Under the pieces are notes generated by a model. It did no database searches, was not told the DNA's origin, and worked only from the letters and a program-made list of their open reading frames with translations. DNA of 64,000 nucleotides from Spirochaetales bacterium (lineage in GTDB: Bacteria > Spirochaetota > Leptospiria > Leptospirales > Leptonemataceae). Of this stretch, positions 9,048 to 17,792 are shown piece after piece (position 1 is the first letter of the stretch; each line of letters begins with the position of its first letter). The stretch lies in assembly GCA_015075425.1 (NCBI GenBank), contig JABTUL010000002.1, positions 620,001-684,000 on the forward strand, in the 5' to 3' direction. Position numbers and translations under genes: made by a program.

Positions 9048-9977
9048 ATGACGCGCCAGGATTATGGCGGGCTGTGCCTGGATTTTCTAAAAGCCGATGC
9101 CCTGACGATTGCAGCTTCTTCAGATTTGCCGCTGAGGCTGCCGGACTGGCTGCGACGATTTTCTCTCCCGGAGTGTAAACCGGGCACGATGGATGGCATT
9201 GTCCTGGGCGAGAGGGAGGCACCGCGTAGCTTGCGCGATATTCTGGATCAAACAGCTCTCCTTTCTCCCGGTGGCATACTGGTGTTTGCCGGACCCCTGC
9301 CTGCCGATTTTCGCGCTAACGATCTTTCTGGATCGGGGCTCAACCTGCGACACCGCGATTCCACATTCGTCGTTATAGAAAAAGAATATCAGGCTCACCA
9401 TGCGGCAGGGCGGCAGTTTACGATTTTCTTTCCTTTTTTGTCCGGTGCCGACGCGCAGGAAACTCTAAAGCAATTGTCCCGCTGGCAGACCTACTTCACC
9501 GCCACTTTCCTTCCGGGAGTTGCCCACTTCTTGCTGATAAACGATCAGGCTCTGGACAATACCGCGCAGCACGTACTGCAAAACCTAAATTTGCCCGCTG
9601 ATCTGATTCATCACTATCGGCCCGCCGGAGAAGAAACGACTTTGCAGACTGCTCTCTTACACAACCAGGGGCGATTTTTCTTCTGGCCTGCGGACCTCTC
9701 TCCCCAAAGAAGCTGGCCACTCTGGCAACTTTCCTTGCTGGGTGAAGCCCCCGAGTACTGTGAACTTGATCTGCGTCAGCCACCGATCCAAAAAAACTCA
9801 AAGCATCCCATCTCCGGCAGTCTTCAGCCCCTGCGAAAGATTCAGTCCTTTTCCCTGAAGCAGCCTTTTTTGCTTTCTGCGGCCCGCGCTTTTGATCTGG
9901 CCCGGCAGCCGGTCGAGCGGCGCGCTTCGTTTCTGAATCAAAAGGGCGATCTTCAGAAGATGGTTATCTATTTATAG
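9048..9977 (+). CDS. Unknown protein with methyltransferase-like and GT2-like segments
   Basis: This 309-residue protein is not confidently assigned. It starts one base after pdhC and is probably co-transcribed. Residues about 45-90 resemble the second half of a SAM methyltransferase fold (DGIVLGE, then LLSPGGILVFAGP). Residues about 120-220 recall a family 2 glycosyltransferase Rossmann core (FLLINDQALDNTA, then a stretch ending FFFWPADLS), but the usual aspartates of such enzymes are altered. No signal peptide or membrane segment is evident. It could be a degenerate or novel fusion. Both resemblances are by eye and need profile searches. Confidence 0.6.
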   Translation: MTRQDYGGLCLDFLKADALTIAASSDLPLRLPDWLRRFSLPECKPGTMDGIVLGEREAPRSLRDILDQTALLSPGGILVFAGPLPADFRANDLSGSGLNLRHRDSTFVVIEKEYQAHHAAGRQFTIFFPFLSGADAQETLKQLSRWQTYFTATFLPGVAHFLLINDQALDNTAQHVLQNLNLPADLIHHYRPAGEETTLQTALLHNQGRFFFWPADLSPQRSWPLWQLSLLGEAPEYCELDLRQPPIQKNSKHPISGSLQPLRKIQSFSLKQPFLLSAARAFDLARQPVERRASFLNQKGDLQKMVIYL

Positions 9978-9998
9978 AAAAATTTCAAACACTACCAC

Positions 9999-11285
9999 AT
10001 GACTGTTGCCTGTCGCCAAATCAAAGATTTTAGATGGGCGCTACTGCTGGGTGCCTTTCTGCTTTCGCAAAGTAGCGGCTCCAGTTCCAGTTGCAGCGGT
10101 TGCGTGACAGCGGGTGCACCCATGGCCCAGAAAGTGACCCTCACGGCCGGAACGCCGTTTACCTACAAGGTTGATCTGGGTAAGGTTTCAGACGGGGCCA
10201 GCGCATTCACCGCTACCGGCAGCAATCTGGCCGTCAGCCATCAGCGGCTGAGTGCCAGCAGCACAACCATTGACATGTCTCTCCTCGACCCCAATGGCAT
10301 CGTGGTGAAATCTGTGGGGAATGCCGCGGACTCTTTGACCGCTACTTTGAGCTACACTCCCTCAAGCAGTGGCACATACATCATCAGGATCGCATTTAAT
10401 GTAACTCTAACCGCAGCTTCCATTGAGCCCGAGATCACGGGCGGGACGGCTGAGGGGTCAGTGGGCGCCGCTGAAGTCATTCTGGCACCCGCCAATCCCT
10501 CCCGTGTGATCAATGGCTTTGTCGGAAATAGCTTTGTGGTAATAATTTATGGAACCATCAGCGGCGGAACCTTTGCCCCGATCACCGGAGCTACGGTCGA
10601 GATTAAGGTGGGCGGAAATACCTGCGCCCTGACCCTCCAGGACCCTGCGACCAATTGGCCCACTTTTGCTTTTGCGGGCCAGATCTACACCCATTCTACC
10701 TGGTCCAGCACTGGTTGTGGCAATACCAATTACGCTTCCACCCAGACAGCCCAGCTCATCATTACGGATGCCGTTAATGGAAACTTCACTTCCAATGCAA
10801 TACAGATTCCGAACAACATCAGTGCCGTAAAGATCGATGGTGTGAGTTTGACAGGATCGGCCAGTTTTACCGTGAGTAAGTCCAGCTCGCACACGATAAC
10901 CTATACCATGCCCGCTACAGTCCCTCCCGTCGCCCTCTACTACCTTGCTGGCAAGCAAAATGGGGGGAAAGTAGGCACCAACCTGAACATCGGCGTGGCC
11001 AACGTTGCCGCAGCCGGCGCTACGGATACCTTCACCATCCCGGCGGGAATGGGCTCCGTGATGACCACCGCCAATGACGTGGATGCCTACGGTATCTTGA
11101 GTGCTTCGAATCCAGCCGTACTCCTGGACTTTGCCAATGGGGGAACCTTTACGGGCGTCGATGGATCAACAGGCAATCTGTTATTCTCAGCCTTCCAGCC
11201 TTTTGCAGCCGGCAATGTTTACTTGAACGCTTCGGAATCCAATAGCCGGGGCTATTCAGCGGATAATTTGACTGTAACAGACTGA
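9999..11285 (+). CDS. Hypothetical exported Ser/Thr-rich protein
   Basis: This 428-residue secreted protein has an N-terminal hydrophobic segment (WALLLGAFLL) and then a Ser- and Cys-rich stretch (SSSSCSGC) where a lipoprotein cleavage site might lie. Residues about 45-135 look like a bacterial pre-peptidase C-terminal-type beta domain (LDPNGIVVKS, SSSGTYIIRI). The remainder is Thr/Ser/Gly/Asn-rich beta sequence without recognised catalytic motifs. It is the last gene of the plus-strand run, 22 bp after the preceding gene, and a strong terminator follows. Surface location is inferred from the leader and composition. Confidence 0.6.
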   Translation: MTVACRQIKDFRWALLLGAFLLSQSSGSSSSCSGCVTAGAPMAQKVTLTAGTPFTYKVDLGKVSDGASAFTATGSNLAVSHQRLSASSTTIDMSLLDPNGIVVKSVGNAADSLTATLSYTPSSSGTYIIRIAFNVTLTAASIEPEITGGTAEGSVGAAEVILAPANPSRVINGFVGNSFVVIIYGTISGGTFAPITGATVEIKVGGNTCALTLQDPATNWPTFAFAGQIYTHSTWSSTGCGNTNYASTQTAQLIITDAVNGNFTSNAIQIPNNISAVKIDGVSLTGSASFTVSKSSSHTITYTMPATVPPVALYYLAGKQNGGKVGTNLNIGVANVAAAGATDTFTIPAGMGSVMTTANDVDAYGILSASNPAVLLDFANGGTFTGVDGSTGNLLFSAFQPFAAGNVYLNASESNSRGYSADNLTVTD

Positions 11286-11302
11286 AACATTATCAATTTT
11301 AT

Positions 11303-11340
11303 AAATATCCCGGATCGCATCGCCGATCCGGGATATTTTT
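11303..11340 (+). terminator. Rho-independent terminator
   Basis: A perfect 15-bp stem (11303-11317 paired with 11324-11338) with a 6-base loop ends in a short T run. It lies 18 bp downstream of the stop of the secreted-protein gene at 9999-11285 and closes the plus-strand pdh-region transcript. Seen directly in the sequence. Confidence 0.9.
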
Positions 11341-11381
11341 GTAATGAGGACCCGCCGCGTCCCTCTGCTTGCCAGAACCCC

Positions 11382-11936
11382 CTATCGAAACAGGGCCCTC
11401 AGCGAAAGCGACTGTCCAAAAACGGTAACGCTATCCTCGCGAGAAAAAGTCCGGGTATTTCTGTAGCTTCCATTGAGAGGATCCGTATAAACTTCGAGCT
11501 CACTCTGGTTCACGTTCAGGATCCAGTATTCCGGAATGCCAGCCGCCGCGTAGATGACCATCTTGCTGCGATCCATTTGCAGCGATGCCCTGGCCACCTC
11601 GACCACCAGAAGGGCGCGCTCTGGATTCTGATGAAAGTAATCCTCAATCGTTCCTGGAACAACGGAAAGATCAGGCTCAGGCTCGGAGCTCCCCAGAGAA
11701 AGCGAATGCTCCTTCAAAACTTCTGTATCCGGCGGGGCCAGGTCTTTCAGCAATTGGTGCAGGCGGTGAGCATAGTAGTTATGCTCCGGGCTTTTTGTCA
11801 TTTTTTCAAAGATCACTCCCTGCAGAAGTTCCGTATTTTCAAACTCCGGCTGCCTGTTCACCAGTTCCCGATAGGCCGCGCCGGATAGAAGTCGCAGGTG
11901 CCTGCGCACTTCAGCCTGATCAAGGAGGGAAACCAC
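11382..11936 (-). CDS. Uma2 family (DUF820) nuclease-fold protein
   Basis: This 184-residue protein belongs to the Uma2/DUF820 family, which has a PD-(D/E)XK nuclease-like fold and unknown function. Visible family features are GVIFEKM, the SEPEPDLSVVP acidic motif, LLVVEVA and the YAAAGIPEYWIL block, the order expected for the nuclease core. It sits directly downstream, on the same strand, of a truncated response regulator, so its arrival may have disrupted that gene. A second, divergent Uma2 gene lies at 57174-57725. Confidence 0.85.
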   Translation of the reverse strand: MVSLLDQAEVRRHLRLLSGAAYRELVNRQPEFENTELLQGVIFEKMTKSPEHNYYAHRLHQLLKDLAPPDTEVLKEHSLSLGSSEPEPDLSVVPGTIEDYFHQNPERALLVVEVARASLQMDRSKMVIYAAAGIPEYWILNVNQSELEVYTDPLNGSYRNTRTFSREDSVTVFGQSLSLRALFR

Positions 11937-12051
11937 GCCAGAACGGAAATAGCCGGAAAACGACCCGTCAAGCAGATTTCCAGCCCCTTGCCAGGAATGG
12001 GAGGATTGACCCCGGCTTCCCTATCGTATGACCGATCAGAGATTTTTTTAT

Positions 12052-12280
12052 AGACATTCTGGCGCAGCCAGCGGATGAAGTCCACGCCGCTCATGTGCGG
12101 TAACCCTAGGTCCAGGCATAGAAAGGTCAGGGAGGAAAGCTGTGGACTGCGAACCGCTTCCTCCGCACAGGCCCAGACAAGCACCTGCCGCGCGCTCCTG
12201 GCAAGTTCCGCAGCCAGAGCCTCCCGCACGGTCGGCTGGTCTTCTACTATCCCAATGGTATCAGTAAGTATATTTTCCAC
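12052..12280 (-). pseudogene. Truncated response-regulator receiver domain
   Basis: From the ATG at 12280 the first 75 or so residues match a receiver domain: an acidic pair in GIVEDQPTVREAL, the phosphorylatable Asp in CLDLGLPHMSGVDFI, and RWLRQN after it. The frame then runs into sequence with no receiver character and continues to a stop at 11858, inside the neighbouring Uma2 gene. The Thr/Lys half of the receiver and any output domain are missing. I interpret it as a gene fragment left by a deletion or insertion. A functional short protein cannot be excluded. Confidence 0.65.
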
Positions 12281-12443
12281 GGTGTCGCGCGAGCGTACCC
12301 TATCACCTTTTTACCACACAGGCAATAGTCTGAGAAGACTATTTTTGATCGCTGCTGCTCTGCTTCTTATTCAAAAAGCGATAGAGTTCAACCAGGTTTT
12401 CGATTTTCATTTCGGATCAGAACACGCTGGATCCGTCTCCCTT

Positions 12444-12824
12444 CTAAAAATTAACGGTCAGGCAATTGCCCTGATAGTTCCTGAGTGCCTGATGGTCGAC
12501 CGTCAGGGAGCGTTTCTCCTCCAGCATGTGCTCGCCCTCCGGGCCGTAACTCTTGCCGGTGAAGACCAGAGCTGCCTCCACAGAAGTGCCGATTTCTTTC
12601 CAGGTGCCCCGGGTGAATTCCAGATACAAGCCCGCCCCGGTTATCGAACCGCTGCCCTGGATCGTACCATCCGGTTGCAGTGTGACCTGCAGGGAGGCTG
12701 TGTCAGCCGGCCCGCTCGGCTGGCGGCAGAGGCTTCGCCCCGTCAGGCTGGCCTTTTCCTGGCAAGCCATAATCAGGAGGAGCACCGGGAGCAGGTGCGG
12801 GAGGAGCCATGGAGTTCGGTGCAT
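12444..12824 (-). CDS. Small hypothetical lipoprotein
   Basis: The frame is open from 12971, but the natural start is the ATG at 12824, which begins a clean signal peptide (MHRTPWLLPHLLPVLLL) ending in a lipobox-like IMAC. The mature protein of about 100 residues looks like a compact beta protein (QVTLQPDGTIQGSGSITG, LEFTRGTWKEIG, ALVFTGKSYG) with two further Cys residues. No family is recognised. Its downstream neighbour on the same strand is the truncated response regulator, 163 bp away. Confidence 0.65.
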   Translation of the reverse strand: MHRTPWLLPHLLPVLLLIMACQEKASLTGRSLCRQPSGPADTASLQVTLQPDGTIQGSGSITGAGLYLEFTRGTWKEIGTSVEAALVFTGKSYGPEGEHMLEEKRSLTVDHQALRNYQGNCLTVNF

Positions 12825-13086
12825 GCGGTTGGCATAGCCCGAAAAGGGACAGGGGGCAACCAGAAATTTCCGCGCGGGAGCCTGCCTGCAATTTCCTGCG
12901 CAACAATCTCCGGCCGCGCGACCCTTTGAAGGCAGGGACAAGAGTGCCCACCAGATCGTTTTGAGAGGCACCTTGTGGAAGAAACGGGCCGCATTGATCG
13001 AAACCTCTCCGGATCCGCCTTTCCCTTTTTGGTTGCCCGCAGCCGCCAGCTAATCCGGAGTAGTTTAGAACTCGCTGAGGTATCTC

Positions 13087-13620
13087 ATGGCAACGAAGAA
13101 AAAGGCTAAGACTGGAAAGAAAACCGCCAGGCAAAGTAAAACCGGGGCGGAGGGGGTGCATTTTACCGGTGGTCCGGCTCACAGCATCACGCCCTTCCTT
13201 ATGTTCAATGCCAATCCCGAAGAGGCGGCCCGATTCTATGTCTCGATCTTCAAGAAGAAATCCAGAATACTGAAATCGAGTCCGATGCAGGCAGATTTTA
13301 TCCTGAACGGCCAGCGGTTCTTATCATACAACGGAGGACCTGAGTTTACCTTCAATTGGGGTGTTTCCTTCATGATCCATGTCGAAACCCAGAAGGAAGT
13401 CGATTATTACTGGAATGCTTTGAAGGCCGATGGCGGCGAAGAAAGCATGTGCGGTTGGGTGAAAGATAAGTACGGCCTTTCGTGGCAAGTGACTCCCAAC
13501 CTACTACTCCAGTTGATCTCTCATGAAGACCGGGGAATCGCCGCCCGTGCGCAGCAGGCCATGCTGAAAATGAGAAAGATCGATATCGCTATACTTAAAG
13601 AAGCCGCAGCTGCCGGATAA
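13087..13620 (+). CDS. VOC superfamily protein (PhnB / 3-demethylubiquinone methyltransferase-like)
   Basis: The 177-residue product contains a PhnB-type VOC fold: SITPFLMFNANPEEAARFYVSIF, then NGQRFLSYNGGPEFTFNWGVSFMI, and KYGLSWQVTPN near the end. Members of this family are often annotated as 3-demethylubiquinone methyltransferase, but most have no proven activity. An unusual feature is a Lys/Thr-rich N-terminal extension of about 28 residues, resembling histone-like tails. The gene stands alone between a minus-strand lipoprotein gene and the cyclase. Role unknown. Confidence 0.8.
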   Translation: MATKKKAKTGKKTARQSKTGAEGVHFTGGPAHSITPFLMFNANPEEAARFYVSIFKKKSRILKSSPMQADFILNGQRFLSYNGGPEFTFNWGVSFMIHVETQKEVDYYWNALKADGGEESMCGWVKDKYGLSWQVTPNLLLQLISHEDRGIAARAQQAMLKMRKIDIAILKEAAAAG

Positions 13621-13732
13621 TCGTAATGCCCCATGGCCCCCGGCTGGCCGGGAATCGCCGGATCCGGTCATTCCGCTTGTAGCGTGCCGGAATTTTGCGT
13701 AACAGAAATGGAGGTCCGTAGACCAATGCCCT

Positions 13733-15163
13733 GTGCTACGGCGACTGCGCATACCCCTCTGGCTCAAGCTGTCCATGCTCACCGGAATCGTCGTAACCGG
13801 TCTGACCGGGATTCTGGTCTACACGGCCTACAGGCAGGGTTACCGGGATCTGGAAGAACGATTTGGTCTGGTCCTCAAGCACATCGCCATCAATACCGCC
13901 ATGCGTATCGATGGGCGGGTCCATAAAACCATTGTCCAGAGCAAGGACCCGAACGGTGCAGCCTTTCAATCGCTACGCCATCTCTTGCAAGAGGTGATGG
14001 AGAAAAATTATCTAACCCACGAAACGCTTTATACATTTCACCGTGTGGGGGATCGAGATGTGCAGTTTGCCGTCATGCTGCACAAAGAACCCTTCATAGG
14101 CAATCCCTACAATATTCCGGAGGCCAATCGACCGGTCTTTGATCAGGTTCTTGCCGGCAAACCCGCTTTCACCCCCATCTATACCGATGACCACGGAATG
14201 TGGATTTCAGGACTTGCTCCCATCTTTGACGGGGATTCTGTCGTGGGTATCGTGGAGGCTGATTTCAGTATAACAAAATTTGTTATGCAACTGGAAGAGC
14301 GAATGCAGTACTACCTTGTTCTTTCAGGAGCCACGCTCCTTATCGCCCTGGTTGTGACCATACTGCTGGCCATTCGTTTCACCCAGCCCATCCGTTCCTT
14401 AAAAAAAGCGGCGGGGGAAATTACATCGGGCAATCTGGAAATTGAGCTCAAAATCGAAAGCCACGATGAGCTCGGTGAACTGGAACATTCTTTCAATCTC
14501 ATGACCCGTTCTTTACGCGAACGCTACATGATGCTAAAATACATATCACCGCATACCATTCGCATGATCCAGCGTCATATGATCGGCCCGGGGCACAGAC
14601 AGGAAGCGCGTCGGGATCTGGTCATTTTTTTTGCGGACATTCGGGGGTTTACAGCCTACAGTGAGAATCGACCGCCGGAGGAAGTGATTCACAATCTCAA
14701 TCTGATTCTGGGCAAACAGGCGGCTTTGATCGAAAAGCATGGTGGTGAAATCGATAAATTTGTGGGCGATGAGATCGTGGCTACTTTTGAGGGAGACAAC
14801 GCTGCCGTCCAGGCCCTGCAAACGGCCATTGCCATTCAGAAAATGGTCGCAGAAAATCTTTTGTTACGGCAATTTGATCCCACCCTGAAAATCGGCATTG
14901 GCATTGCCAATGGGGAAGTAGTCATTGGAAATATAGGATCGGACGACCGTAAGGATTTTACCATCATCGGCAGCAATGTAAATCTGGCTTCACGCATCTG
15001 CAATGCCGCTGCGGCGGGAGAGATTCTGCTTTCCGGAAAAATCTACTTCGCTCTGAGTGACGATCATACGTTTGCCATTAAGAAAAAAGGAATGCTGCGC
15101 GCCAAAGGTTTCAGTGATTTGATCAGCGTGTATTCCTGTCGCTGGGAAGAAATCGCGGTTTAA
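13733..15163 (+). CDS. Membrane adenylate/guanylate cyclase with HAMP domain
   Basis: The 476-residue class III nucleotide cyclase starts at GTG 13733. It has a membrane segment (about 12-32), an extracytoplasmic sensor region of about 160 residues, a second membrane segment (about 195-220), a HAMP domain (about 220-270) and a catalytic domain (about 295-435). The metal-binding aspartates are visible in FFADIRGFTAYSE and in FVGDEIVATFEG. It probably converts ATP or GTP to the cyclic nucleotide in response to an external signal; substrate choice was not resolved. DUF427 follows after 14 bp. Confidence 0.88.
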   Translation: MLRRLRIPLWLKLSMLTGIVVTGLTGILVYTAYRQGYRDLEERFGLVLKHIAINTAMRIDGRVHKTIVQSKDPNGAAFQSLRHLLQEVMEKNYLTHETLYTFHRVGDRDVQFAVMLHKEPFIGNPYNIPEANRPVFDQVLAGKPAFTPIYTDDHGMWISGLAPIFDGDSVVGIVEADFSITKFVMQLEERMQYYLVLSGATLLIALVVTILLAIRFTQPIRSLKKAAGEITSGNLEIELKIESHDELGELEHSFNLMTRSLRERYMMLKYISPHTIRMIQRHMIGPGHRQEARRDLVIFFADIRGFTAYSENRPPEEVIHNLNLILGKQAALIEKHGGEIDKFVGDEIVATFEGDNAAVQALQTAIAIQKMVAENLLLRQFDPTLKIGIGIANGEVVIGNIGSDDRKDFTIIGSNVNLASRICNAAAAGEILLSGKIYFALSDDHTFAIKKKGMLRAKGFSDLISVYSCRWEEIAV

Positions 15164-15177
15164 CGCAAGGAGAGAAA

Positions 15178-15477
15178 ATGGTACAGGCCATCTGGAACGA
15201 AGAGATCATAGCAGAAAGCAGTGACACGGTCATTGTGGAAGGGAATCACTACTTTCCGGCATCAGCCGTTAAGCCCGATTTTTTGCAGGCAAGTGAACAC
15301 CACACGCACTGCCCCTGGAAGGGCGATGCCAGCTACTACCATTTACGGGTAAAAGGCAAGACCAATGAAAATGCAGCATGGTACTACAAAGACCCCTTCC
15401 CTAAGGCCAGACATATAGAGGGTCGTATAGCTTTCTGGAAAGGTGTAACGGTCAGAGAGAAACCCGACTCCCCTTAA
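15178..15477 (+). CDS. DUF427 domain protein
   Basis: This is a single-domain DUF427 protein of 99 residues, full length for the family. Visible features are the beta-rich core IAESSDTVIVEGNHYFP, the HHTHCPWKGDASYY motif typical of the family, and the closing IEGRIAFWKGV. The biochemical role of DUF427 is unknown. A good ribosome-binding sequence (AAGGAGAG) precedes the ATG. It overlaps the 3' end of egtD convergently by 26 bp. Confidence 0.88.
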   Translation: MVQAIWNEEIIAESSDTVIVEGNHYFPASAVKPDFLQASEHHTHCPWKGDASYYHLRVKGKTNENAAWYYKDPFPKARHIEGRIAFWKGVTVREKPDSP

Positions 15478-16417
15478 TAAAGAGCTGGTCGCAGAAATAT
15501 TTTTCTTCATCCAGAAAGCTGGCCTGACTCAGCAGGCCCGCTTTGCCGGCCAGGGAAATCATTTGTTCAATGGTATATTTATAGGACGATTCCGTATGGA
15601 TGCTTTCGTGGGCACCGAGCGTAAATTCCATTTGCAGACGCTCAATCCGAATGCGCAGCTCGCGAGTGGCAATCAGATGGCTTTCCATGGCTCCCGAAGG
15701 CGGATGGTAAAGGGCATGGTGGTAGAAAGAATCCAGCGGAAAGTTTGCCTGCCATTCCCGATTGAGATGCCGGAGCATGTTGAGATTGAATTCCCGGGTG
15801 ACACCGGCTCTGTCGGCATAGGCTGGTAAAAGAATAGCCGGGTCCTTTTTCAGATCGTATCCCAGTAAAAAGAGATCCCCCGCAGAAAGCAGCGCACTCA
15901 GACTGTGGAAGAACGATTCGGCGGCAACAGGATCAAAGTTTCCAATGTTGGAACCCAGAAAGAGAACCAGGGCCGGTCCGCGGCGCAAGGAACCGATAAC
16001 CTGCGCTGCCTGCTCAAAAGAAACTTCATGAAGGAAAGCCGGAGCAAGATCCATGCTCTGGAACCTTTTTTGTAGGGCGGAAAGGGCCAGCGCGGAAACA
16101 TCAAGGGCATGAAACTCCGGTCGCCACCCGTTCCCGGCAAAGCTCTTGAGCAGCAATGCGGCTTTCTCTCCGTTACCGGCACCCAGTTCAAAAACCAGAG
16201 AGGGGCCGTTCCTTTGTCCGGCACTCTGGATAGCCCCGGTAATTTCCGTCGCGCGCTGAAGAATGGAAATTTCCGCGCGGGTGAGATAGTATTCGGGAAG
16301 CCGGGTGATTTCTTCAAAAAGGCGCGAACCTTCGGCATCATAGAATAATATGGAAGGCAGACTGCGGGGCTTCTGACCCAGTCCCCGGCGAATCGATGCA
16401 TCCAGATCAGCGGACAT
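15452..16417 (-). CDS. egtD: L-histidine N-alpha-methyltransferase (ergothioneine biosynthesis)
   Basis: The 321-residue enzyme would trimethylate histidine to hercynine with SAM, the first step of ergothioneine synthesis. Visible landmarks are the N-terminal YDAEGSRLFEEITRLPEYYLTRAE, the SAM-binding FELGAGNGEKAALLL, FLGSNIGNFDP in the middle, and ESIHTESSYKY near the C-terminus, all typical of EgtD. Its start overlaps the egtB stop by 11 bp, so the two form an operon in the order egtB-egtD. Confidence 0.92.
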   Translation of the reverse strand: MSADLDASIRRGLGQKPRSLPSILFYDAEGSRLFEEITRLPEYYLTRAEISILQRATEITGAIQSAGQRNGPSLVFELGAGNGEKAALLLKSFAGNGWRPEFHALDVSALALSALQKRFQSMDLAPAFLHEVSFEQAAQVIGSLRRGPALVLFLGSNIGNFDPVAAESFFHSLSALLSAGDLFLLGYDLKKDPAILLPAYADRAGVTREFNLNMLRHLNREWQANFPLDSFYHHALYHPPSGAMESHLIATRELRIRIERLQMEFTLGAHESIHTESSYKYTIEQMISLAGKAGLLSQASFLDEEKYFCDQLFIKGSRVSL

Positions 16418-17642
16418 CGCGGGCCAGGCGCACTCCGCTGAATTGCCAGGCGGCGCCGGGAGGAAAAAAATTTCTGTAGGTAAATCGCAAATGGCCCGGT
16501 GGGCTGGCTATGGAGCCACCGCGCAGAACGCGCTGGTTATTCATAAATTTTCCATTGTATTCGCCCAGGGCACCGGATTCAATTTTGTAGCCGGGATAGG
16601 GTCCATAAGCCGATGAAGTCCATTCCCATATTCCGCCGGCAGCCACCTGGCCACTCAGGTGGAAAAAGGGGTCCAGCGCCTGACCGGCAAAATCAAAATA
16701 ATCGTCAGCTGCGTAACCTATCATTGCCAGCTCCCACTCCTGCTCTGTGGGCAATCGTGCCTTGTAGTAACGAGCCAGGGCATCGGCTTCGTAAAAATCC
16801 AGATGGGCTGCCGGCTGATCCGGATCCAGTGGAACAAATCCCCGACTACTGTAAACAAACCAATCTTTTCCTCTCTTCTGCCAGTAAAGGGGACAACTTT
16901 GCCTGCCCGCGATTTGATCCCAGCCGTCAGAGAGCCAGAGCTCCGGGCGCTCATAGCCGCCGGCAGTCATAAAATCCAGCATCTCCTGGTTGCATAGCGG
17001 TCGCGAAGCTATCTCAAAAGCCTCGACGACCTGCCGGTGGCGCGGCCGTTCGTTGTCGTAAGAGAAATCGGCCGTATCACGGCCAAAGAAAAAGACATCG
17101 CCGCCAGCCTTGAGCCAGGTGAGCGGCGGAGCTTTTTGATGGCGCAGATCCATTGCCGGAGCAAGCGGAGGCTGCATGGGCGAAAGATAAAGATTATACT
17201 TTATATCTGTCAGGATGAGCTCCTGGTGCTGCATTTCGTGCTCCAGCCCGATTCGCAGGCGGCGAAGAAATTCGGCGCCCGGAGCAGGATTGTTCAAAGC
17301 CTGCGCCATCCGTTGATCAATAGCATTACGATAAGAAAGAATTTCCGCAAGGGAAGGCCGGCTCAGCTGCCCGCGGCGTTTGCGGTCCAGATGCCGACCA
17401 ACGCCTTTATAGTAGGAGTTAAAGAGAAAGTCGTAATCGGCATGAACAGGCTGATCACCAAGCAAATCGCGCAGAAGAAATCGCTCAAAAAACCAGGTTG
17501 TGTGCGCCAGATGCCATTTGCCAGGGCTGGCCTCTTCAGCGATCTGTAGCAGCAAATCCTCCGCCGAAAGTCCGGCAAGCAGCTGCCGGGTCCGCGCTCT
17601 GACGGCTTCATAGGCCCGCTGGGTTTGCTCTGGATGTTGCAT
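16407..17642 (-). CDS. egtB: Ergothioneine biosynthesis sulfoxide synthase
   Basis: The 411-residue non-haem iron enzyme would couple hercynine to a thiol donor. An N-terminal DinB-like domain carries candidate iron-binding histidines in HLAHTTWFFE (about residue 47) and HEMQHQE (about residue 135). The C-terminal formylglycine-generating/C-type-lectin-like domain spans about 170-410, with ERPRHRQVVEAFEIA, TEQEWELA and NQRVLRGGS visible. It is the upstream gene of egtB-egtD. No egtA, egtC or egtE is in the window, so the thiol donor and lyase are unknown. Confidence 0.92.
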   Translation of the reverse strand: MQHPEQTQRAYEAVRARTRQLLAGLSAEDLLLQIAEEASPGKWHLAHTTWFFERFLLRDLLGDQPVHADYDFLFNSYYKGVGRHLDRKRRGQLSRPSLAEILSYRNAIDQRMAQALNNPAPGAEFLRRLRIGLEHEMQHQELILTDIKYNLYLSPMQPPLAPAMDLRHQKAPPLTWLKAGGDVFFFGRDTADFSYDNERPRHRQVVEAFEIASRPLCNQEMLDFMTAGGYERPELWLSDGWDQIAGRQSCPLYWQKRGKDWFVYSSRGFVPLDPDQPAAHLDFYEADALARYYKARLPTEQEWELAMIGYAADDYFDFAGQALDPFFHLSGQVAAGGIWEWTSSAYGPYPGYKIESGALGEYNGKFMNNQRVLRGGSIASPPGHLRFTYRNFFPPGAAWQFSGVRLARDVR

Positions 17643-17792
17643 AAAGACCTTTCAGAGGCGATGAAGTCGGAATGGTCAGGGGAGCCGCAGAGCCAACTTT
17701 TTTTTACCTTCCACCCTTAAGAGAAACAGAAAAAAAGCCTTTTGTGTAAGAAAATCAGCACGACTATGACTGAATCTGTAAGCAGGGGGGCT

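Noticed and set aside
12324..12346. Hairpin AATAGTCT/AGACTATT followed by T run as terminator
   Set aside because: The T run is on the plus strand, whereas the flanking genes are on the minus strand; stem is short and AT-rich.
12339..12410. Minus-strand frame of 23 codons (MKIENLVELYRF...)
   Set aside because: Too short to support on its own; no strong ribosome site, and no domain recognised.
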